Shown: in pieces, positions 57,666 through 64,000 of the stretch | Numbering within the stretch: the stretch's first letter is position 1 | Layout: each line of letters opens with the position of its first letter | NCBI GenBank assembly: GCA_963819785.1 | Contig: CAWFXW010000002.1 | Location: 186,001 to 250,000, forward strand | Reading direction: 5' to 3' | DNA length: 64,000 nucleotides | Origin: Palsa-504 sp963819785 | Lineage (GTDB): Bacteria > Actinomycetota > Actinomycetes > Streptosporangiales > Streptosporangiaceae | Made by a program: the position numbers and the translations under genes | The notes under the pieces: model-generated | Seen by the model: only the letters and a program-made list of their open reading frames with translations | The model's database searches: none | Told to the model about the DNA's origin: nothing

Positions 57666-60136
57666 ACGCGCCAGCAAGACGCGCCGTGAGCCGCTGGGCG
57701 TGGCGGCTGTTCCGCCGCGAGTGGCGCCAGCAGTCGCTCGTCCTGGCGCTGGTCACGGTGGCCGTGGCGACGACCATCCTCGGATCTGCCGTCGCCACCA
57801 ACACTCCTCCGCCGGCCAACTCGGGCTTCGGGACGGCACACGATGCCGCCGCGTTCTCCGGTGCCGGCCCGCACCTCTCGGCCCAGATCGCGTCGTTGCA
57901 CCGTCGTTTTGGACGGGTCGACGTGATCGCGGACGAGACCCTCCCGATCCCCGGCTCAGTCGATACGTTCGCTTTGCGCGCCCAGGATCCGCACGGAGCG
58001 TTCGGACAGCCGATGCTCGACCTCCTCTCGGGCCGCTATCCGGTCGCCGCCAGCGAGGTCGCATTGTCACCGGTACTGGCCTCGCAGCTCGGCCTCGGTA
58101 CTGGTGACGTCTGGCACCAGGGCGGCCAGGCGCGCACGGTCACTGGCATCGTCCAGAACCCGCAGAGCCTGCTCGACGAGTTCGCGCTCGTTCCGCCCGG
58201 GCAGGTGCCCGCACCCGACCGGGTGACGGTTCTGTTCGACGCTCCGGGCGTTCCGCCGGGCACAATCGGCCCGAACGTGTCGACCCCCGCCTCCGTCGCC
58301 AGCGGCAATTCGCTCAATCCCGAGACGATCTCGCTCGCCGTGCTCACGCTCGGCATGATCTTGATCGCGCTCATGGCGGTGGGAGGCTTCACCGTGCTGG
58401 CGCAGCGCCGCCTGCGCTCGCTCGGCATGCTGGCGTCGCTCGGCGCCACCGACCGCAACGTCGGGCAAGTGGTCAGGGCCAACGGGCTGGTCACCGGGAT
58501 GGCCGGCGCGGCGCTCGGATCGGTGCTCGGTTTTGCGGCGTGGCTCCTGTATAGACCGAGCCTCGAGCGCAGTGCGCACCACCTGATCGGTGTGTGGGCC
58601 CTGCCATGGCTCGTCGTCACGGCGGCGATCGTGCTGGCGCTCGTGGCCACATACCTCGCCGCGGCAGGACCGGCCCGTTCGGTAAAAAAGGTCTCGATCA
58701 CGGCCGCCCTCTCCGGCCGTCCGGCCCCGCCGAGACAGATCCGTCGCTCAGCCGTGCCCGGCATCGTCTTCGGCGTGATCGCCTTCCTCCTGCTCGGATA
58801 TTCGGGCGGCACGAACGGCGGCACCGGGAGCGGAGGATCCCTCGAGCTGGTGCTCGGGCTGGTGACGCTGATCCCGGCCGTGATCTTGCTGGCGCCGTTC
58901 TGCTTGACGCTCCTGGCGTGGCTCGGACGGCGCACCCCGGTGGCGATCCGCCTCGCCCTACGGGACCTGGCCCGCTACCGGGCCCGGTCGGGCTCGGCAC
59001 TGGCGGCAGCCAGCATCGGGGTGATGATCGCGGTGATCGTCGCGGTGCTGGCGCAAAGCCGGTACGCCGACATCCTGGACCCCGCGGGGCCGAACGTCGC
59101 CCCGAACCAGCTCCTGGTCTGGACGAACCCCGCCAATCCGGACACCGGCCCCACGACCAGCCAGATGGCTGCGATGACCACGTCGGCCGACTCGATCGCG
59201 GCCGGAATCGGCGCCCAGTACGTGATCCCGCTCGAGATGAGCGGCGTCGGCGGCAGCGCCGGTCTCGAGCACCACGGCGGCGGGCGGCCCTGGACGGGGT
59301 CGGTGTACGTGGCCACGCCGCAGCTGCTCAAGGCCTTTGGCATCACGGCTTCGCAGATCAATCCGAAGGCCGACATCTTGACGTCGCTGCCTGGCCTATC
59401 GGGGGTAGCCAACATGTCGCTGGAGTGGTGCAGCAAGTTCGGCCCGGTTAACGCCGCCGGCCCGGGCTCCAGCATCAACTCGTCCCCGTGCCTGGCCAGC
59501 AGGGGGATCAACAATCCCGTCATCCAGAAGATCGGCGCCCTTCCCTCGGGTGTGCACGCTCCCAACACCGTGATCACCGAATACGCGATCAAGAAGTTCG
59601 GGATCGGGAACGCGATCTCCGTTCAGGGATGGCTGATCCAGACCGCTCACCCGCTTACCGCGGCCCAGCTCCACGACGCCCAGTCGGTAGCCGCCGCAGC
59701 CGGCAACGTCGTCGTCGAGAGCCGCAACGACGTGCCCACCTCAGCCGAGCTGGTCAACTGGGCGACCGCGGCCGGCATCGCGATCGCACTGTGCATCCTG
59801 GCCATGAGCGTCGGCCTGATCCGCAGTGAAACGGCGTCCGACCTGCGCACGCTGGCCGCTACTGGAGCCAGCCGCGGCATCCGGCGGACCATCACCGCGG
59901 CTACGGCGGGGGCGTTGGGTCTCCTCGGGGGGGTGCTCGGGACGGTCGCCGGCTACGTCGCGGTGATCGGCTGGCTGCGGGGCAATTCGCTCAACGGCGG
60001 GATCTCCGCGCTCGGCAACGTCCCGGTCGGCAACCTGCTCGTGCTCCTCATCGGGACACCGGTCGCCGCTGCCGCCACCGCCTGGCTGCTCGCCTGCCGG
60101 CGCCCGGCGGCGATGGCGCACCAGCCGATCGAATAG
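57662..60136 (+). CDS. ABC transporter permease, FtsX-like
   Basis: An 824-residue permease with an N-terminal membrane segment (QSLVLALVTVAVATTILGSA), a large outside domain, and FtsX-type membrane bundles at about 225-370, 405-490 and 700-815. It forms one transporter with the ATPase gene before it. Role could be lipid or peptide export or mechanotransmission; not shown. Confidence 0.9.
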   Translation: MNAPARRAVSRWAWRLFRREWRQQSLVLALVTVAVATTILGSAVATNTPPPANSGFGTAHDAAAFSGAGPHLSAQIASLHRRFGRVDVIADETLPIPGSVDTFALRAQDPHGAFGQPMLDLLSGRYPVAASEVALSPVLASQLGLGTGDVWHQGGQARTVTGIVQNPQSLLDEFALVPPGQVPAPDRVTVLFDAPGVPPGTIGPNVSTPASVASGNSLNPETISLAVLTLGMILIALMAVGGFTVLAQRRLRSLGMLASLGATDRNVGQVVRANGLVTGMAGAALGSVLGFAAWLLYRPSLERSAHHLIGVWALPWLVVTAAIVLALVATYLAAAGPARSVKKVSITAALSGRPAPPRQIRRSAVPGIVFGVIAFLLLGYSGGTNGGTGSGGSLELVLGLVTLIPAVILLAPFCLTLLAWLGRRTPVAIRLALRDLARYRARSGSALAAASIGVMIAVIVAVLAQSRYADILDPAGPNVAPNQLLVWTNPANPDTGPTTSQMAAMTTSADSIAAGIGAQYVIPLEMSGVGGSAGLEHHGGGRPWTGSVYVATPQLLKAFGITASQINPKADILTSLPGLSGVANMSLEWCSKFGPVNAAGPGSSINSSPCLASRGINNPVIQKIGALPSGVHAPNTVITEYAIKKFGIGNAISVQGWLIQTAHPLTAAQLHDAQSVAAAAGNVVVESRNDVPTSAELVNWATAAGIAIALCILAMSVGLIRSETASDLRTLAATGASRGIRRTITAATAGALGLLGGVLGTVAGYVAVIGWLRGNSLNGGISALGNVPVGNLLVLLIGTPVAAAATAWLLACRRPAAMAHQPIE
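58668..58696 (+). repeat. Dispersed motif site 6
   Basis: GACCGGCCCGTTCGG followed by TAAAAAAGG. It lies inside the permease gene and encodes PARSVKK. The A-tract is striking against the GC-rich codon use of the gene. Confidence 0.6.
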
Positions 60137-60167
60137 GGCAGCGACCAGCCCGGGGCGCGGTGTGCGG

Positions 60168-60562
60168 TCAGCTAAGAAACGCGCTGATGGCGGCGACGAA
60201 GGCGGCCGGATCGTCGATCCACGGGAAGTGCGCGGCGCCGGGCTGGACGACGACGGTCGCGTCGTTGAACAGCGGCGCCGCCTCCCGCACCTGGGCGGGT
60301 GGCACCATCGGGTCCTGGTCCCCCGCGTAGAGCAGGACCGGCGCGGTGAGCTTCGCCAGGGCGGCCCGGGTCGCGGGCGGGTCGATCGCGGCCCCGGCGA
60401 AGAAGCCCTCCCGCGCAGCCTGGTGGCGCGGGCTCACCCCGGCGGTCGCATGCGCCCGGGCCGTTTCGTCCCAGCGGGCGTAGAAGAACGGCCTGGCGGC
60501 AGGCCGTCACCTAGGACGCGGTAGCTGATCTCGGTTCCGTCATACGACGCGAAGCTGGCCAT
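60168..60562 (-). pseudogene. Alpha/beta hydrolase remnant with internal deletion
   Basis: The 5' piece starts ATG 60562 and reads MASFASYDGTEISYRVLGDG, a normal hydrolase start. About 60 bp on, the frame changes, and a C-terminal piece follows: FFYARWDETARAHA, then VLLYAGDQDPMVPP and AAHFPWIDDPAAF to a stop at 60168. The whole nucleophile-containing middle (about 150 residues) is missing. It is the relic of a gene. Confidence 0.7.
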
Positions 60563-60638
60563 GGACTTCATTCTGCCGCGCGCCCGTGCGCGCCTCGGCT
60601 CCGGCTCGGTCGGGGCTCAGCCGGGTCTCAGCCGGGGC

Positions 60639-61622
60639 TCAGTCGGCTGGGCGGATGCGGAGCCAGCACACCGAAGCGAGTACCGCGAGGGCGGCGACCG
60701 CGACGAGGATGCCGTTGCGGGCCAGCTCGAGCCAGATCAGGTGACTGTGCGGCTGGTAGGCGACCCAGGATGTGTCGTGATGCTGTGTGATCCAGGCAGT
60801 CAGGTTGCTCACCGCCGGCCAGCCGACCCGCTGCCCGCCGGGGGTCTGGAGCCAGGTCTGCACGGTGTAGGTGGTGGTGCTGGGCGGCCAGCCAGCGGAT
60901 GTACTCAGGCTGACCTGATTGACCGCCGTTCCGATGCCGAGCAGCCTGGGGCGCAGCCAGGCCTGGGACAGGTAGGCGCAGGCCCCGAGCGCCACGGTGA
61001 ACGCGATCATGGCGGGCAGCACCCGCCGGATGAGCACGCCGCAGAGCAGGGCGAGCGCCATCGCCAGCACGGTCCAGCCCGCGATGGAGAGCGGGGTCAG
61101 CTCGAACGAACTCCAGCGCCACGACCAGATCGACGTGCCGGCCTGCCACTGCGCGACCTGATACCACCAGTCCGCCGCGGCGCCGTATATCGCGGCGCTT
61201 GCCGCGGCGAGCAGGACGAACGGGCCGAACGTGCCAAGCAGCCACTGCCGCGGGCCGATGCCCTGCGTCCAGGTGAACCGGAACGCGCCGCTCTCGAACT
61301 CCCGGGCCACCCAGGGCACCCCGGCGAACAGGCCGGCCAGGGCGGGCAGGGCCAGAACGGCCACCGCGATGACGTTCGGCGTCTGGCTGGGGCTGCTGAA
61401 CAACCCCCATGCCGCGTTGCTCACGCACCAGCTCCCGCCGGTCGTGGTGTCGGCCACCAGGCAGCCGTTCAGGTGATGCACGCTGAGCCAGTGCCGCTGC
61501 ACGGCGCTGTCGGCGAACAGCGCCAGCGCGGCCAGCAGGAATACGGCGGGTATGCCCACCATCGAGACCCGGTGCTTGTACCAGGCGGCCCGGGTCATCC
61601 GCAGCGTGGTCACGGCGGTCAT
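60639..61622 (-). CDS. ABC transporter permease protein
   Basis: A 327-residue membrane protein with about six segments (for example about 24-42, 90-115, 133-155, 185-215, 300-322). ATG overlaps the stop of the ATPase gene (ATGA). It forms one system with that ATPase; substrate unknown. A Cys pair in the first outside loop (GCLVADTT, GSWCVSN) may be linked. Confidence 0.85.
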   Translation of the reverse strand: MTAVTTLRMTRAAWYKHRVSMVGIPAVFLLAALALFADSAVQRHWLSVHHLNGCLVADTTTGGSWCVSNAAWGLFSSPSQTPNVIAVAVLALPALAGLFAGVPWVAREFESGAFRFTWTQGIGPRQWLLGTFGPFVLLAAASAAIYGAAADWWYQVAQWQAGTSIWSWRWSSFELTPLSIAGWTVLAMALALLCGVLIRRVLPAMIAFTVALGACAYLSQAWLRPRLLGIGTAVNQVSLSTSAGWPPSTTTYTVQTWLQTPGGQRVGWPAVSNLTAWITQHHDTSWVAYQPHSHLIWLELARNGILVAVAALAVLASVCWLRIRPAD

Positions 61623-62500
61623 CGGACAATCTCCAAACCGGGTTCTCCTACGACGCGGGCGGCCGGTTCCCGCAGGTAGCCAAGGACAAGTTCCTCCATG
61701 GTGACCGGGCGGGGCGCCCAGCCGCGCGGTGCCGCGCCGGTCCGGGCCAGCACCAGGGCCTGCCTTCCGGCCCGCTGCGCGGTGACGATCTCGACCTGGT
61801 CGTACAGGTCGTCGACCCGATCGGCCGGGCCGGTCAGCGCCAGGTGGGTGTCGAGCAGGCTGTCCACGGCCGCGGCCACCTGGATCCGGCCAGCTGATAG
61901 CACGACCAGGTGGGAGGCGACCCGTTCCAGTTCGGCGATGACGTGGGAGGAGAACACGACGGACAGGCCGTCTTCGGCCACGCAGGTCATCAGCCAGCCC
62001 AGCACGTCCTGCCGGGCCAGCGGGTCGAGGCTGGCCAGCGGCTCGTCCAGCAGCAGGAGCCGGGGACGGCGGGCGAGCGCCATGGTGAGGGCCAGCTGGG
62101 CTTGCTGGCCTCCGGACAGCTTGCCGACGCGCGCGGATGCGGCCATGCCCAGTGCGGCCAGCCGCTGTGCGGCGAGATCGGCATCCCACCGGTCGTTGAG
62201 CGCCCGGGCGGCGGCGAGCTGATCGGCGACCCGCAGGTGGCGGTACAGCGGCACCGTCTGGTCAATGGCCGAGACGGCGGCGCGGGCCTGCGGGCTGCCC
62301 GCCGCCGCGCCGAGGACGGTCGCCGTGCCGGTCGTCGGGGTGGCCAGGCCGGCCAGGATGCGCAGCAGCGTGGTCTTACCTGCGCCGTTCGGTCCGACCA
62401 GGGCGGTCACCTTACCGGCCGGGACGATCAGGTCGCAGTCGCGTAGCGCCCAGGTCCGCCGGTAGCGCTTGCCGAGGCCGCGGGTCTCGATGGCGTTCAT
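61619..62500 (-). CDS. ABC transporter ATP-binding protein
   Basis: A 293-residue ATPase: Walker A GPNGAGKT, signature LSGGQQAQ, Walker B LLLLDEPLASLD and H-loop SSHVIAELE. Overlaps the GntR gene (stop over start) and the permease gene. GntR-ATPase-permease order is that of YtrA-type systems. Confidence 0.92.
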   Translation of the reverse strand: MNAIETRGLGKRYRRTWALRDCDLIVPAGKVTALVGPNGAGKTTLLRILAGLATPTTGTATVLGAAAGSPQARAAVSAIDQTVPLYRHLRVADQLAAARALNDRWDADLAAQRLAALGMAASARVGKLSGGQQAQLALTMALARRPRLLLLDEPLASLDPLARQDVLGWLMTCVAEDGLSVVFSSHVIAELERVASHLVVLSAGRIQVAAAVDSLLDTHLALTGPADRVDDLYDQVEIVTAQRAGRQALVLARTGAAPRGWAPRPVTMEELVLGYLREPAARVVGEPGLEIVR

Positions 62501-63006
62501 GCCGCCCCGCCAGCCCGGCGAGCGCCGCGGACAACGCCGCCCCCGCGGGCGTCGCGGCCGTCGTGGCCGGGCAGGCGGGCGGCGCCCCCGCCATCGTTAA
62601 AATTCCGCAGCGCCGCGGTGAACAGCGCCTTCATGCCAAGCTCGTCCACCCCGGCCGCGGCCGCCTCGCCCAGCCAGCCGGTCAGCTTCTTCTGCAGGCC
62701 CGCCATCTGCTGCAGGCCCGCGATCTCCGGCGCCTGCGTGATGAACGTGCCCACCCCCGGCCGTCCGGCCGCCACCCCGCGCAACTCCAGTTCCCGGTAC
62801 GCCTTCATCACCGTGTCCGGGTTCACCGCCAGCGTCCGGGTCACGTCCTTGATCCGCGGCAGCTGGTCGCCTTCCCGCAGGAAGCCGAGGCGCAGCGCGT
62901 AGTCGACCTGATGCACGAACTGCAGGTAGGTCGGCACGCCCGACCCCCGGTCCAGGTAAAACACGATCGGCGACAAGCCGTCATCATCTGGTTTTACGGT
63001 AATCAT
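62497..63006 (-). CDS. GntR (YtrA subfamily) transcriptional regulator
   Basis: A 169-residue regulator: FYLDRGSGVPTYLQFVHQ, then a winged helix LRLGFLREGDQLPRIKDVTR and NPDTVMKAYRELELRG. The C-terminal helical part is typical of YtrA but ends in a Gly/Arg-rich tail of about 30 residues. ATG 63006 lies inside a palindrome; a GTG 14 codons on (62964) would give the usual YtrA start. Confidence 0.88.
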   Translation of the reverse strand: MITVKPDDDGLSPIVFYLDRGSGVPTYLQFVHQVDYALRLGFLREGDQLPRIKDVTRTLAVNPDTVMKAYRELELRGVAAGRPGVGTFITQAPEIAGLQQMAGLQKKLTGWLGEAAAAGVDELGMKALFTAALRNFNDGGGAARLPGHDGRDARGGGVVRGARRAGGAA

Positions 63007-63016
63007 GGTAAAACCA
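62989..63016. promoter_or_regulatory. Inverted repeat over the start codon of the GntR gene
   Basis: TGGTTTTAC (62989-62997) and GTAAAACCA (63008-63016) are exact 9-bp arms 10 bp apart. The ATG of the GntR gene lies between them. YtrA-type regulators bind such sites and repress their own operon. Confidence 0.7.
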
Positions 63017-63110
63017 TAAGACTCGGTGCCGGTTCAGTCAACGTCTGCCATCCGTACGGTGCGGCGGCGGTACGGCCAGAAATGTCAGTGGGGCAGGGCA
63101 GTATGGGAGC

Positions 63111-64000
63111 ATGGCGGAAGAGTCTCCCCCGACGGGTGCACTGACGGGTGCGCTGGACGGGTTCTCGCCGGCCACGCGGGCCTGGTTCGACGGGGCATTC
63201 GCCGAGCCGACGCCGGCCCAGGCGGGCGCCTGGCGGGCCATCGGCAAGGGCGAGGATACGCTGGTCGTCGCGCCGACCGGGTCGGGCAAGACGCTGGCCG
63301 CGTTCTTGTGGGCGATCGACAAGCTGGCGGCGGTCCCGCCGCCGCAGGACCCGAAGCGGCGGACCCGGGTGCTCTACGTCTCCCCGCTCAAGGCGCTGGC
63401 GGTGGACATCGAGCGGAACCTGCGGGCCCCGCTGACCGGGATCCGGCACGCCGCGCACCGGCTGGGGCTAGCCGAGCCCGACATCCAGGTCGCGGTCCGC
63501 ACCGGTGACACCGCGGCCGAGGACCGCAGGAAGCTGGTCACCAGGCCGCCGGACATCCTCATCACCACGCCGGAGTCGCTGTTCCTGCTGCTCACCTCGC
63601 AGGCCAGGGAGACCCTGCGCGGCGTGGAGACGGTCATCGTGGACGAGGTTCACGCGGTCGCCGGGAACAAGCGCGGCGCGCACCTGGCACTGTCGCTCGA
63701 GCGGCTGGATGCTCTGCTTGGATCTGTGCGTCCCGCCCAGCGGGTGGGGTTGTCGGCCACGGTGCGGCCGGTTTCGGAGGTGGCGACGTTCCTAGGCGGT
63801 ACCCGGCAGGTCACGGTGGTGCAGCCGCCCAGCCCCAAGCGCATCGAGCTCAGCGTGGTCGTCCCGGTCGAGGACATGACCGAGCTGGACACCGTGCGCG
63901 GCCGGGGTTCGGACGACGGCGAGGACGGCCCGGCGCCGGCGCGGTCCATCTGGCCGCACGTCGAGGAGCGGGTGCTGGACCTGATCGAGCAGCACAAGTC
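63111..64000 (+). CDS. Lhr-like ATP-dependent helicase (3' truncated by window)
   Basis: The first 296 residues of a large DEAD/DEAH helicase: Q-like start FSPATRAWFDGAFAEPTPAQ, Walker A APTGSGKT, DEVH box VIVDEVHAVAGNKRGAHL, motif III LSATVRPV. Lhr helicases of actinobacteria are about 1500 residues. The frame is open to the edge. Confidence 0.93.
   Translation, partial: MAEESPPTGALTGALDGFSPATRAWFDGAFAEPTPAQAGAWRAIGKGEDTLVVAPTGSGKTLAAFLWAIDKLAAVPPPQDPKRRTRVLYVSPLKALAVDIERNLRAPLTGIRHAAHRLGLAEPDIQVAVRTGDTAAEDRRKLVTRPPDILITTPESLFLLLTSQARETLRGVETVIVDEVHAVAGNKRGAHLALSLERLDALLGSVRPAQRVGLSATVRPVSEVATFLGGTRQVTVVQPPSPKRIELSVVVPVEDMTELDTVRGRGSDDGEDGPAPARSIWPHVEERVLDLIEQHK

Noticed and set aside
18869..58696. 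The peptide HGPFGxKK repeated in several frames, as if a protein motif
   Set aside because: It is the translation of the dispersed DNA motif in non-coding frames; no gene context supports a peptide.

Overview
The window is very GC-rich with codon use and gene content typical of a filamentous high-GC actinomycete. The DUF3046-recA-recX cluster, rny, miaB, a mycobacterial-type LexA box at recA, roadblock/LC7 proteins and a SapB/AmfS-type lanthipeptide locus all point to Actinomycetota, plausibly near Streptosporangiales. Genus cannot be fixed from the sequence alone. I saw no rRNA, tRNA, CRISPR array, transposase or prophage genes.

Layout. 1-2.1 kb: a gene end, then a minus-strand trio of secreted protein, DUF6529 membrane protein and Rieske lipoprotein. 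2.4-6.5 kb: paaABCDE (phenylacetyl-CoA epoxidase) with a GNAT gene at its 3' end and a perfect TetR-type palindrome upstream. 7-9.9 kb: a membrane protein, then a hydrolase divergent from a TetR gene with two operators. 10-13.5 kb: five roadblock- or PATAN-like genes with no GTPase. 13.7-31 kb: PLP decarboxylase, a split cyclase/AAA/TPR regulator, copper amine oxidase, a PIN toxin-antitoxin pair, DUF885, a MocR-like regulator, sterol-desaturase-like protein, VOC/AraC pair, an AlkZ-like gene and a secreted hydrolase. 30-41 kb: miaB, S9 peptidase, Ser/Thr kinase with WD40 repeats, rny, recX, recA, DUF3046.

41-48.5 kb holds the most notable system: a ram/amf-like class III lanthipeptide locus. 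Its order is LuxR-type regulator, LanKC synthetase, a 43-residue precursor with two S-x2-S-x3-C motifs, a strong hairpin, then two ABC half-transporters. 48.7-64 kb: septum-formation-like protein, RibD-like reductase, a deoR-agaS-nagA amino-sugar locus, lipoprotein/MFS pair, LLM oxidoreductase, two ABC systems (one with a YtrA-like GntR regulator), a hydrolase remnant and the start of an Lhr-type helicase.

Two window-wide patterns stand out. First, seven reading-frame breaks in six otherwise well-conserved genes (cyclase, DUF885, AlkZ-like, S9 peptidase, recX, and LanKC twice), which suggests indel errors in the assembly or real gene decay. Second, a 15-bp motif CCAYGGnCCGTTCGG followed by an A-rich tract occurs at five clear and one weaker site, always on the plus strand, in and between genes.
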